Shown here: positions 1 to 8,137 of the stretch, piece after piece | How the letters are laid out: the number at the start of each line of letters is the position of its first letter | How positions within the stretch are numbered: position 1 is the first letter of the stretch | Assembly: GCA_964384675.1 (NCBI GenBank) | Contig: CAYLNK010000068.1 | Location: 1-22,920 of the forward strand | Direction: 5' to 3' | DNA: 22,920 nt | Origin: CAYLNK01 sp964384675 | GTDB lineage: Bacteria; Acidobacteriota; Thermoanaerobaculia; UBA5066 | Made by a program: the position numbers and the translations under genes | The notes under the pieces: model-generated | Told to the model about the DNA's origin: nothing | Seen by the model: the letters and a program-made list of their open reading frames with translations, nothing else | Database searches by the model: none

Positions 1-466
1 CGAGGCCGTCGCGACCGCGCTCGAGACCGCGGGCGCCGTCGCCGCCCCCGGCGAGGTCCTGGAGGCCGGGCGCATCGAGGCGGGGCTCCCCCGCTGGGGC
101 CGCGAGCTCGACGAGACCGTCCTGCCGGACGAGGCGGGCCTCCAGCGCACCGCGATCTCGTACAGCAAGGGCTGCTACATCGGCCAGGAGACGGTGGCCC
201 GCATCAAGACGTACGGGCACGTGAACCGGCAGCTCGTCGGCCTCCTCGCCGACGGCAGCCCCGAGCTCCCCCTGGGCTCCCCGGTGCGCGCCGGGGAGAC
301 GACGGTTGGCGCCCTCACGAGCGTCGGACGGCGGGCGGACGGCACGGGGACGATCGCGCTCGGGTTCGTGAAGCGCGACCACGCCGCTCCCGGTACCGCG
401 CTGACGGTCCAGACGGAGGCCGGCGCGGTGCCGGTCGCGGTCGCGGCCCTCCCGCTTGCGGTCTGA
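1..466 (+). CDS. ygfZ: YgfZ/GcvT-like folate-binding protein, 3' part
   Basis: The 5' end lies outside the window; the frame is open from base 2. The protein contains the YgfZ signature K-G-C-Y-I-G-Q-E (codons from base 167), with the invariant Cys, preceded by the family-typical stretch RIEAGLPRWGRELDE and LPDEAGLQ. Proteins with this signature bind tetrahydrofolate and help make or repair certain iron-sulfur enzymes such as MiaB; the Cys of the signature is essential in the E. coli protein. After the motif comes a roughly 85-residue C-terminal beta-barrel-like part ending at a TGA (464-466). A GTG at 194 opens the same frame but lies inside the signature, so it is not the real start. The gene overlaps the next one by 11 bases if that gene starts at TTG 456, which suggests co-transcription. 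The family call is firm; the physiological role in this organism is inferred. Confidence 0.9.
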   Translation, partial: EAVATALETAGAVAAPGEVLEAGRIEAGLPRWGRELDETVLPDEAGLQRTAISYSKGCYIGQETVARIKTYGHVNRQLVGLLADGSPELPLGSPVRAGETTVGALTSVGRRADGTGTIALGFVKRDHAAPGTALTVQTEAGAVPVAVAALPLAV

Positions 467-1445
467 CCCTTCCGGCACCCCGACGACGGCGAAGACGGCG
501 GCCCCCCGAGCTCGTCACCACCTCGCCGCCCTCGGTGCCCTCGTCGTCGTGCAGATCTGCTTCGGGACGTTCCCGATCTTCGCGAAGGTGGCCCTTCGCG
601 AGACGACGCCGATCGTCATCACGTTCCTCCGAGTCGTCGCCGGCGCCGTCGTCCTGACCGTCGTGTCGCGGCTGCTGGAGCCGGAGTCTCCGCCGTTCTC
701 GTGGCCCGAGAGACGGACCCTGGCTGGCCTGGCCGCCCTCGGCATCGTGATCAACCAGCTCCTCTTCATCGGCGGGCTCCACCGCACGACGGCGACGAAC
801 ACGACGGTGCTGGCGACGACGATTCCGGTCTTCGCGCTCCTGGTGGGCCGCCTCGCCGGGCGCGAGCGGCTCGACCCCCGGCGCGTCCTCGGCATCGCGG
901 TGGCGCTCCTCGGGGTCCTCCTGATCCTCGACCTGACCCGGCTCGACTGGCGGAGCACGACCTTCCTCGGGGACCTGATGATCGTCGCGAACTGCCTCTC
1001 CTACGCCACGTTCCTGGTCTTCTCGCGCGGGATCCTCCGGCGCCGGAGCGCGGTCTCGGTGACGGCGGCGCTCTTCCGCTGGGCCGTTCCGCCGGTCACG
1101 CTCGTCGCGCTGGGCGACCTCTCCCGGCTGAGGCCCGCGTCCCTCTCGCGCGAAGCCCTCCTCTGCATCGGCGCGATCCTCGTCTTCGCCACCATCGTGG
1201 CGTACGCGTTCAACACCTGGGCCCTCGCCCGCACCGATGCGTCGACGACGGCGGTCTTCGTCTACCTGCAGCCCGTCGTGGCCGGCTCGCTCGCCTGGGC
1301 CTGGCTCGGGGAGAGACCCGGTCCCGTGCTGTTCGCCGGCGCCGCGCTCATCTTCTCCGGCGTCGGGCTGACCGTGCTCCGGCCTGCCGGCGCGCCAGCC
1401 GCCCGAGCCGCCCCTACAGGATCTTCATCGCGCGGAGCTCCCTGA
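456..1445 (+). CDS. EamA/DMT-family transporter
   Basis: A 329-residue hydrophobic protein with about ten membrane helices arranged as two EamA repeats (about residues 25-160 and 170-310). Family-typical features are the first helix running into FGTFPIFAKVALR, the TFLRVV segment in helix 2, and the second-repeat ending FVYLQPVVAGSLAWAWLGE. Members of the drug/metabolite transporter superfamily export amino acids, nucleotides or other small metabolites across the inner membrane; the substrate cannot be told from sequence. The start is uncertain: TTG 456 overlaps the ygfZ stop by 11 bases, and no ATG lies near the expected N-terminus before the first helix. At the 3' end the gene runs 32 bases into the convergent uvrB gene. 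It is probably co-transcribed with ygfZ. Confidence 0.85.
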   Translation: MRSDPSGTPTTAKTAAPRARHHLAALGALVVVQICFGTFPIFAKVALRETTPIVITFLRVVAGAVVLTVVSRLLEPESPPFSWPERRTLAGLAALGIVINQLLFIGGLHRTTATNTTVLATTIPVFALLVGRLAGRERLDPRRVLGIAVALLGVLLILDLTRLDWRSTTFLGDLMIVANCLSYATFLVFSRGILRRRSAVSVTAALFRWAVPPVTLVALGDLSRLRPASLSREALLCIGAILVFATIVAYAFNTWALARTDASTTAVFVYLQPVVAGSLAWAWLGERPGPVLFAGAALIFSGVGLTVLRPAGAPAARAAPTGSSSRGAP

Positions 1446-3408
1446 TCCGGTCCCGGATCTGGGCGGCGGTCTCGAACTCCAGCTCGCGCGCGGCCTGGCG
1501 CATCCTCTTCTCGAGGTCGCCGATCTCCTCGTCGATCGATCGGTTGTCGCGCGCCTGGCGCCGCTGGGTGAGCACCTGCGGCTCCAGGTAGTCGAGGTTC
1601 GCCATCTTCAGGAGCGCCGAGTCGAGGGACTTGAGGATCGTCTCCGGCACGATGCCGTGCTCCTGGTTGTACGCCGCCTGGATCTTCCGCCGCCGCGCCG
1701 TCTCGTCGATCGCGCGCCGCATCGAATCGGTCACGCGGTCCGCGTAGAAGACCGCGATGCCGTTCACGTTCCGCGCCGCCCGGCCCACCGTCTGGATGAG
1801 CGACGTCTCCGAGCGGAGGAAGCCTTCCTTGTCGGCGTCGAGGACGGCGACGAGCGTCACCTCCGGCAGATCGAGCCCTTCGCGCAGGAGGTTCACCCCG
1901 ACGAGGACGTCGAAGACGCCCCGCCGGAAGTCCCCGATGATCTGGACCCGTTCGAGGGTCTCCACGTCGGAGTGGAGGTACCGCACCCTCACCCCCAGCT
2001 CGAGGAAGTAGTTCGTCAGGTCCTCCGCCATCCTCTTCGTGAGAGTGGTGACCAGCGTCCGCTCGCTCTTCGCCGCCCGCTCGCGTGCCCGGCCGAGGAG
2101 GTCGTCGACCTGGCCCTTGACCGGACGTACCTCGATGGGCGGGTCGAGGAGACCGGTCGGTCGGATCACCTGCTCGGCCACCTCGCCCCCGGTCTCCGCC
2201 AGCTCGTACGGGGCGGGGGTGGCCGACACGAAGAGCCGCGGCCCGACCCGTTCGAGCCACTCCTCGAACTTGAGCGGCCGGTTGTCGAGGGCCGACGGCA
2301 GCCGGAACCCGTACTCCACGAGGGTCTGCTTGCGCGAGCGGTCCCCGTGGTACATCGCCCGGAGCTGCGGCACGGTCTGGTGGCTCTCGTCGAGGATCGT
2401 CAGGTAGTCGGCCGGGAAGTAGTCGAGGAGCGTGGGCGGCGGCTCGCCCGGCTGTCGCCCCGACAGGTGCCTCGAGTAGTTCTCGATCCCGGCGCAGTAG
2501 CCGATCTCGCGCATCATCTCGAGGTCGAAGCGGGTCCGCTGCTCGAGCCGCTGCGCCTCGAGGAGCTTCTTCTGGGCGTTCAGCTCCTCGAGCCGCACGA
2601 CGAGCTCCGCCTCGATCGACGTGACCGCCCGTTTGCGGACCTCCTCCGGCGTGACGTAGTGGGACTTCGGGTAGAGGTCGAAGCGGGGGATCGTCTCGAG
2701 CGTGCGCCCGGTCAGGATGTCGAAACGGGACACCTTGTCGATCTCGTCGCCGAAGAACTCCACCCGCAGGCCCAGGTCCTCGTACGACGGCTGGATCTCG
2801 AGCACGTCGCCGCGGACGCGGAACTGGCCGCGTTCGAGGTCGAGGTTGGTCCGCTCGTACTGCGCCTCCACGAGACGCCTCAGGTACCAGGTCATCCCGT
2901 AGCGGGCGCCCGTCTCCAGCTCGATCGCCATCTTCCCGAACGATTCCGGGCTGCCGAGACCGTAGATGCAGGAGACCGACGACACGATGATCACGTCGCG
3001 CCGCTCGAAGAGCGCCGCCGTCGCCGAGATCCGCAGCTTGTCGATCTCGTCGTTGATCTGGGTCTCCTTCTCGATGTACGTGTCCGACTGGGGAACGTAG
3101 GCCTCCGGCTGGTAGTAGTCGTAGTACGAGACGAAGTACTCGACGCGGTTCCTCGGGAAGAACGACTTCAGCTCCTGGTAGAGCTGCGCGGCGAGCGTCT
3201 TGTTGTGCGAGAGGACGAGCGTCGGCTTGTCGAGCCCCTCGATCACCTTCGCCATCGTGAACGTCTTTCCCGAGCCGGTCACGCCGAGAAGCACCTGCTG
3301 GGCCCGCCCCTCCCGGAACCCGGCGACGAGGCTCTCGATGGCCGCGGGCTGGTCGCCCTGCGGGGAGAAAGGCGAGACGACCTCCAGCTTCGAGCCGCCC
3401 GTCCCCAT
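1414..3408 (-). CDS. uvrB: Excinuclease ABC subunit UvrB
   Basis: This is the damage-verification helicase of UvrABC nucleotide excision repair: it receives DNA from UvrA, opens it and recruits UvrC. The protein has 664 residues, the normal length. Walker A GVTGSGKT is at residues 42-49, followed by the beta-hairpin region SYYDYYQPEAYVP (about 94-106) that inserts between the DNA strands. The DESHQT helicase motif, the LREGLDLPEV motif and the QTVGRAARN motif VI follow. A C-terminal UVR domain (DLEKRMRQAARELEFETAA) is the UvrC contact. The ATG follows directly on the stop of the upstream small membrane protein gene (no intervening base), so the two are translationally coupled. The 3' end overlaps the convergent transporter gene. 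No LexA-type operator was recognised. Confidence 0.98.
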   Translation of the reverse strand: MGTGGSKLEVVSPFSPQGDQPAAIESLVAGFREGRAQQVLLGVTGSGKTFTMAKVIEGLDKPTLVLSHNKTLAAQLYQELKSFFPRNRVEYFVSYYDYYQPEAYVPQSDTYIEKETQINDEIDKLRISATAALFERRDVIIVSSVSCIYGLGSPESFGKMAIELETGARYGMTWYLRRLVEAQYERTNLDLERGQFRVRGDVLEIQPSYEDLGLRVEFFGDEIDKVSRFDILTGRTLETIPRFDLYPKSHYVTPEEVRKRAVTSIEAELVVRLEELNAQKKLLEAQRLEQRTRFDLEMMREIGYCAGIENYSRHLSGRQPGEPPPTLLDYFPADYLTILDESHQTVPQLRAMYHGDRSRKQTLVEYGFRLPSALDNRPLKFEEWLERVGPRLFVSATPAPYELAETGGEVAEQVIRPTGLLDPPIEVRPVKGQVDDLLGRARERAAKSERTLVTTLTKRMAEDLTNYFLELGVRVRYLHSDVETLERVQIIGDFRRGVFDVLVGVNLLREGLDLPEVTLVAVLDADKEGFLRSETSLIQTVGRAARNVNGIAVFYADRVTDSMRRAIDETARRRKIQAAYNQEHGIVPETILKSLDSALLKMANLDYLEPQVLTQRRQARDNRSIDEEIGDLEKRMRQAARELEFETAAQIRDRIRELRAMKIL

Positions 3409-3834
3409 CTACTTCACGGCCCGCTCGAGGTTCTCCTGGAGGCCCTTCAGCTCCTCCGGGGTGACCTTCCCGTCGGCGAGTGCGTCGGTCGCCTTCGTCT
3501 GGAAGTCGCGGATCCGGTCGGGGCCGACCTTGCCGGACTTCGCGCCCTCCGCGAACGGCTCGAGGGCCCGCTGGAAGTCCGCCTTCTGCCCGGGCGTCAC
3601 CTCCGCGGTGGCCGCGGCGAGGACGCGATCGCCCATCACTCCCATCGCCCAGTCCATCAGCTTCCGCGCCTTGAGGCCCAGGAAGACGAGCCCGACGATC
3701 AGGAGGATGGAGAGGACGGCGCATCCGATCAGACCTCCCTTGAGACATCCCCCGCTCTTGCCCGCCTCGGGCTGAAGCGGGAAGTCCGGGAGGACCGACC
3801 CGGGAGGGGGAACCGGCGGAGGCGTCGCGCTCAT
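3409..3834 (-). CDS. Small single-helix membrane protein, unknown function
   Basis: A 141-residue protein that I do not recognise. It starts with a Pro-rich segment (residues 1-25), then a Gly/Cys-containing turn and one strong membrane helix (about 34-55, GLIGCAVLSILLIVGLVFLG). A soluble, mostly helical tail of about 80 residues follows, rich in Lys/Glu/Ala (for example DGKVTPEELKGLQENLERAVK). The topology suggests a cytoplasmic N-terminus or a short anchor with an exposed helical tail. The ATG at 3834 is chosen because it sits 6 bases after a TATCGT hexamer and precedes the hydrophobic segment at the right distance; no Shine-Dalgarno is seen. Its stop directly abuts the uvrB ATG, so it is the first gene of a two-gene operon with uvrB. 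A role in repair is not supported by the sequence itself. Confidence 0.7.
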   Translation of the reverse strand: MSATPPPVPPPGSVLPDFPLQPEAGKSGGCLKGGLIGCAVLSILLIVGLVFLGLKARKLMDWAMGVMGDRVLAAATAEVTPGQKADFQRALEPFAEGAKSGKVGPDRIRDFQTKATDALADGKVTPEELKGLQENLERAVK

Positions 3835-3840
3835 CGCGCG

Positions 3841-3846
3841 ACGATA
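3841..3846 (-). promoter_or_regulatory. Putative -10 hexamer (TATCGT) for a leaderless transcript
   Basis: TATCGT on the minus strand lies 6 bases before the ATG at 3834 with no Shine-Dalgarno between. The TANNNT form and spacing match leaderless promoters known from Deinococcus and actinobacteria. No clear -35 was found. Confidence 0.4.
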
Positions 3847-3897
3847 GCCGCACCGCGACCGGCAGGGAAGCGGGGCGCTTCGCGACGCCGGCGCGGC

Positions 3898-3903
3898 TAC
3901 AAT
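3898..3903 (+). promoter_or_regulatory. Putative -10 hexamer (TACAAT) for a leaderless transcript
   Basis: TACAAT lies 6 bases before the PBP1A ATG at 3910, so a transcript starting 7 bases downstream would begin at the ATG itself. No Shine-Dalgarno is present. It is divergent from the similar hexamer at 3841-3846, within a 75-base intergenic region. Confidence 0.5.
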
Positions 3904-3909
3904 CCCTCG

Positions 3910-6336
3910 ATGTCCGGGCGCCGTCTCGCCGCGATCGTCGTGCTCCTCCTTCCGGTGCTCCTCACGGCCGGGATCGGCGTGGCCGCGGGCTACGCGATCT
4001 CGCGGGTCATCCGGATCCCGAAGGTGTCCGAGCTGGCGACCTACCGGCCCGACATCGTCACCGAGATCCGCGGCTCGGACGGGTCGGTGATCGCGCGCTT
4101 CGCCATCGAGCGCCGGCAGCTGATCGACCGCAAGCAGATCCCCGACGTCATGGTCAAGGCGCTCCTGGCCGCAGAAGACGCGCGGTTCTTCGAGCACGGC
4201 GGCATCGACGTCGTTCGGATCGGCGGCGCGGTCCTGAAGGACCTGGCGTCCCGGCGTCTGGCGCAGGGCGCCTCGACGCTGACCCAGCAGCTCGCGCGCT
4301 CCGTCTTCCTCTCGCCCGAGAAGTCGTTCGCAAGGAAGCTCAACGAGCTCTTCCTGACCGTGGAGATCGAGAAGCAGTACTCGAAGGACCAGATCCTGAC
4401 GATGTACCTGAACAAGATCTACTTCGGCCACGGGAACTACGGGGTCGAGGCGGCGTCGCGATGGTACTTCGGCCATCCGACCAAGGACCTGACGCTCCCC
4501 GAGGCCGCGCTCCTCGCCGGCGTGATCCAGCGGCCCGAGTACTACTCCCCGGTGCGGAGCCCGCAGATCGCGAAGTCCCGCCGCGACCTGGTCCTCCGAC
4601 GGATGCTGGAGGAGCGGTACATCGACGAAAAGACCCGCCAGACGGCGGTGGACCAGCCGCTCCTGCTCTCCCGCTCCGCGCGCGAGTCGATCGTGGGCCC
4701 CTACTTCTGCGAGGAGATCCGCCAGTACCTGGAGAAGACCTATGGGGACCGCGGCCTCTACCGGCAGGGGCTGCAGGTCGACTCGACGCTCGACCCCCGC
4801 ATCGAGGCATGGGCGGAGGACGCGCTCCGTTGGGGTCTACGAAAGCACGAGCGCCGCTTCGGCTTCCGCAAGCCGCGGAACCTGGTCGACGAGGGCGTCG
4901 ACCCTGAGAAGTACCGCGACCCGGAGTGGGAGTCGCTGGACGCCGGGGAGAGCCCCGACGCCGTTCCGGCCGTGGTGCTGTCCGCCACGAAGACCGGCGC
5001 CGAGGTGAGAGTCGGCGAGAAGCGGGTGACGCTCCCCGCCGCGGCGTTCAAGTGGACCCGCGCCGAGTCACCGGCCAAGGTGGTGCGCCGCGGCGACCTC
5101 GTGCTCGTCGAGGACGTGGAGGTGACCGACGCCAGGGGGAACGAGAAGGTCGAGACCATCGTCTCCCAGGAGCCCCAGGTCGAGGGAGCCGTCGTCGTCA
5201 TCTCGAACTCCTCCGGCGCGGTGCGTGCTCTGGTCGGCGGGTACGACTTTTCCCGCTCCAAGTTCAATCGTGCCGTGCAGGCGATCCGGCAGGTCGGATC
5301 GGCCTTCAAGCCGTTCGTCTACCTGACCGCGGTCGAGGCGGGCTTCACCCCCGCGGACACCGTCCTCGACTCCCCCATCTCCATCGTGATCGACCCGAAG
5401 AAGCCTCCGTACCAGCCGCAGAACTACTATCGGAAGTACAGCGGCATCGTCACCTACGAGCACGCCCTCGAGCAGTCGATCAACGTCGCCGCGGTGCGGG
5501 TCGATCTACTCGTCACCACGCGAAAGGTGATCGACGTCGCGCGCCGGCTCGGGATCAAGCAGAACCTCCTGGCCTACCCCTCCCTCGCCCTCGGCGCCTT
5601 CGAGGTCACGCCGCTCGAGATGACGACCGCCTACTCGGTCTTCGCGAACCAGGGGCTCCTCTTCCCGCCCCGGATGATCGAGAGGATCCGCGACGCGGAG
5701 GGCGTCCTGCTGGAGGAGACGTCGCCCGAGCCGAAGGAGGCGACGACGCCCGGCGCCGCGTTCGTCACCCTCGGCATGCTCCGCGGCGTCTGCCAGCGCG
5801 GCACGGCGGCCACCGCCGCGAAGCTGGAGCTCCCGCTCGGCGGGAAGACAGGCACCACGAACGACTACTCGGACGCCTGGTTCGTCGGCGTCACGCCGCG
5901 TTACACCATCGGCGTCTGGGTCGGGCACGAGTCGAAGAAGTCGCTCGGCTCGAAATCGACCGGGGCCGAGACCGCGCTCCCGATCTGGCTCAGGATCGTC
6001 AAGAAGATGAAGGAGGCGGGCCTCGTGAAAGGGACGGACGACTACGACGTCCCCCAGGGGATCGTCTTCGTGCCGTTCGACCTCGCCACCGGCTACCGGG
6101 CGACCCCGAACTGCAGCCGCGTCGTCCTCGCGCCGTTCGTGAACGGGACACAGCCGACGGAGCTGTGCGGAGACCGCCCGCACGCGGTCTCCAGCCTGCC
6201 CCACTACCTGCAGAAGGCCGTCTACACGCCGAAGCGGGGCGAGGTCGCGGGCCCCGAGGTCCACGTCACCGACGCTCCGATCCAGCTCCCCGATCCGGCA
6301 TCGAAATCGGGGACGGAGGGCGGTCCGCCGGGCTGA
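3910..6336 (+). CDS. Penicillin-binding protein 1A (class A, bifunctional)
   Basis: An 808-residue bifunctional peptidoglycan synthase anchored by an N-terminal membrane helix (about residues 8-32). The GT51 glycosyltransferase domain follows: catalytic Glu89 lies in the EDARFFEHGG motif, with GASTLTQQLAR and the AALLAGVIQRPEYYSP motif after it. The transpeptidase domain carries catalytic Ser464 and Lys467 in SAFK, Ser523-Ile-Asn525 (SxN), and Lys646-Thr-Gly648 (KTG). All signature residues are intact, so both lipid II polymerisation and crosslinking are expected at the periplasmic face. A linker of about 150 residues between the domains is consistent with PBP1A. The ATG at 3910 gives a proper signal-anchor; codons upstream in the same open frame are antisense to other genes. 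The next gene starts one base after the stop. Confidence 0.96.
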   Translation: MSGRRLAAIVVLLLPVLLTAGIGVAAGYAISRVIRIPKVSELATYRPDIVTEIRGSDGSVIARFAIERRQLIDRKQIPDVMVKALLAAEDARFFEHGGIDVVRIGGAVLKDLASRRLAQGASTLTQQLARSVFLSPEKSFARKLNELFLTVEIEKQYSKDQILTMYLNKIYFGHGNYGVEAASRWYFGHPTKDLTLPEAALLAGVIQRPEYYSPVRSPQIAKSRRDLVLRRMLEERYIDEKTRQTAVDQPLLLSRSARESIVGPYFCEEIRQYLEKTYGDRGLYRQGLQVDSTLDPRIEAWAEDALRWGLRKHERRFGFRKPRNLVDEGVDPEKYRDPEWESLDAGESPDAVPAVVLSATKTGAEVRVGEKRVTLPAAAFKWTRAESPAKVVRRGDLVLVEDVEVTDARGNEKVETIVSQEPQVEGAVVVISNSSGAVRALVGGYDFSRSKFNRAVQAIRQVGSAFKPFVYLTAVEAGFTPADTVLDSPISIVIDPKKPPYQPQNYYRKYSGIVTYEHALEQSINVAAVRVDLLVTTRKVIDVARRLGIKQNLLAYPSLALGAFEVTPLEMTTAYSVFANQGLLFPPRMIERIRDAEGVLLEETSPEPKEATTPGAAFVTLGMLRGVCQRGTAATAAKLELPLGGKTGTTNDYSDAWFVGVTPRYTIGVWVGHESKKSLGSKSTGAETALPIWLRIVKKMKEAGLVKGTDDYDVPQGIVFVPFDLATGYRATPNCSRVVLAPFVNGTQPTELCGDRPHAVSSLPHYLQKAVYTPKRGEVAGPEVHVTDAPIQLPDPASKSGTEGGPPG

Positions 6337-6337
6337 G

Positions 6338-8137
6338 ATGGCGGGGCGCAGCGCTCGGGCCGTCGGCTTGCTCGGCGCGGCCGGCGCGGCCGCATTCCTC
6401 CTGGCGCCGCTCGTGCCGAAGTGGACGCCCGGATGGCCGGAACACCCGCCGCCGGTGCTCCACTGGATCGCGCTCGCCCTCGCGGCCGCCGGCATCGGGA
6501 TCGTCTGGCGAAGCGGTCCGGACGCCCTGACCCCGCGCGTCCTCCTCGCCTGCGGCGGGCTCCCGCTCTTCGCGCTCTACACGGGGAACGGGATGCTCCT
6601 GACCTCGGGTGACAACCTGGCGACGCGCCTGATCCCGTCGCGCCTCCTCACACGGGGCACGCTGGATCTCCACGGTGTCGCGCCATTCGACACGACGCCG
6701 CTTCATTACGCCGGGACGCGCGTCGGCGAGAGGGTCCTGAGCGCCTTTCCCCTCGGGACCGCGGTCCTCGCCGTACCGCACGCCGCGCTGGCGCTGGCCG
6801 GCTCTCGCGGACGGGTCGACGACGGGCTTGTCGCCCGCTGGGAAAAGCACGCGGCCGGGTGCCTGACCGTCGCGGCGGTGATGCTCTTCTACCTCGCGGT
6901 GAGGCGCTTCGGTCGTGCCGAAGCGCTGGGCGCGACCTTCGTCTTCGCGCTCGCGACGCCCCTCCCGACCTCGGCGTCGCAGGCCCTCTGGACTTTCACC
7001 GGCGAGCTGCCGTGCCTGACGCTGGCGCTCCATCTCCTCCTCGGGAGGTCCGCGCCCGCGCTCGCCGGAGCGGCGATGGGCATGGCGTTCTTCTGCCGTC
7101 CGACGGCTCTCCTCGTCGGCCTCGTCCTCGGCGCGGCGCTGGCGGTGAAGGACCGGCGCGCCGCCCTTCGCTACGCGGGTGCGCTGGCCGTGGCCGTCGC
7201 GCTGGTCTCGTGCGCGCAGCTCGCCCTCTACGGCCACCCGCTCGGCGCTTACGGACGCGGAAACACCCGGCCCGACGCGCTGAACCGCTCGCTCGCCGAG
7301 GGGCTGCTCGGCGTCCTCGTCAGCCCCAGCCGCGGCCTCCTCGTCTTCTTCCCGTACGTGCTACTCCTTCCTCTCGGACTGCTCGCGGCTCGGCGCCGGC
7401 GGGATCCCGACCTCGGGATCTGGTGGACCGCGAGCGCAGCGATCGGCGTTCTCTCGGTGCTCGTGACCGCGTCGTACGCCAAGTGGTGGGGTGGCCACGG
7501 CCTCGGCCCACGCCTCATGACGGAGGCCGCGCCCTTCCTGGCCCTCATGACGGTACCGCTCTGGGCCGCCTCCGCGAAGGCGAAGGCCTCCCTGGTGGGG
7601 CTCGCCGCGGCGTCGGCCGCCACCCAGGTCCTGATGGCCTACGGACCCCTCGTGTTCGGGTGGAACGACATCCTCGATCAGGAGGGTCGAGCGAGCCTCT
7701 TCGAGCTCGGAGACAGCCAGCTCGTCGCCGCGTGGACGCCGGGCTGGCAACCGCCGCGCTACGACGAGCCGGCGCGGGCGCGCTCCCTCGCCGGACCCGA
7801 GGCGGTCGACCTGACGGGCTCGATCGACGCGCCGATCGAAGGAGCGCCTGTGAAGGGGCCCCTCGTGGTCCGGGGCTGGGCCCGCGTGCCGGGCGGGGAC
7901 CTGGCGGTCTACTTCGTCCTGGACGGAAGGCTGACCCGCCCCACCCGCCTCACGAGGCGCCCCCGACCCGACGTGCAGGCCGTCCTCCCGAGGATGGGAG
8001 ACTGCTCGTCCGCGGGATACGAGGCGACGTTCGAGCAAGCCAGGGATACCCCAGGCCCGCACCGGCTGGACCTCGTCCTCCGCTCGGCCGACGGCCGGGT
8101 CCGGCACATCGACAGGAGGTACCTGCGTGTCGAGTGA
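6338..8137 (+). CDS. GT-C-like multispanning membrane protein with C-terminal beta domain
   Basis: A 599-residue protein with roughly ten membrane helices in residues 8-460 and a soluble C-terminal domain (about 493-599). Two features recall GT-C glycosyltransferases that use polyprenyl-phosphate sugars: an acidic residue in the first large outer loop (Asp92 in LTSGDNLATRLIP), and a late loop KWWGGHGLGPRLM (382-394) ahead of a helix. No specific family name is claimed. The C-terminal domain contains VVRGW, an RPT-rich strand, PRPDV and SSAGYEATF, and closely matches the C-terminus of the next gene's product, so the two are paralogous there. The ATG is one base after the PBP1A stop, implying co-transcription and possibly an envelope-glycan role. 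Sugar and acceptor are unknown. Confidence 0.75.
   Translation: MAGRSARAVGLLGAAGAAAFLLAPLVPKWTPGWPEHPPPVLHWIALALAAAGIGIVWRSGPDALTPRVLLACGGLPLFALYTGNGMLLTSGDNLATRLIPSRLLTRGTLDLHGVAPFDTTPLHYAGTRVGERVLSAFPLGTAVLAVPHAALALAGSRGRVDDGLVARWEKHAAGCLTVAAVMLFYLAVRRFGRAEALGATFVFALATPLPTSASQALWTFTGELPCLTLALHLLLGRSAPALAGAAMGMAFFCRPTALLVGLVLGAALAVKDRRAALRYAGALAVAVALVSCAQLALYGHPLGAYGRGNTRPDALNRSLAEGLLGVLVSPSRGLLVFFPYVLLLPLGLLAARRRRDPDLGIWWTASAAIGVLSVLVTASYAKWWGGHGLGPRLMTEAAPFLALMTVPLWAASAKAKASLVGLAAASAATQVLMAYGPLVFGWNDILDQEGRASLFELGDSQLVAAWTPGWQPPRYDEPARARSLAGPEAVDLTGSIDAPIEGAPVKGPLVVRGWARVPGGDLAVYFVLDGRLTRPTRLTRRPRPDVQAVLPRMGDCSSAGYEATFEQARDTPGPHRLDLVLRSADGRVRHIDRRYLRVE
8114..8120 (+). promoter_or_regulatory. 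Strong Shine-Dalgarno AGGAGGT
   Basis: AGGAGGT sits 6 bases before GTG 8127, inside the end of the upstream gene. It fixes the start of the next gene in a frame that is closed further on, which is the main argument that the downstream gene is frameshifted. Confidence 0.75.

Noticed and set aside
1657..3909. Open frame running antisense across uvrB and into the PBP1A gene
   Set aside because: It is a GC-skew shadow: its translation is Arg/Asp/Leu-rich low-complexity and antisense to UvrB. Only the part from ATG 3910 is a recognisable protein.
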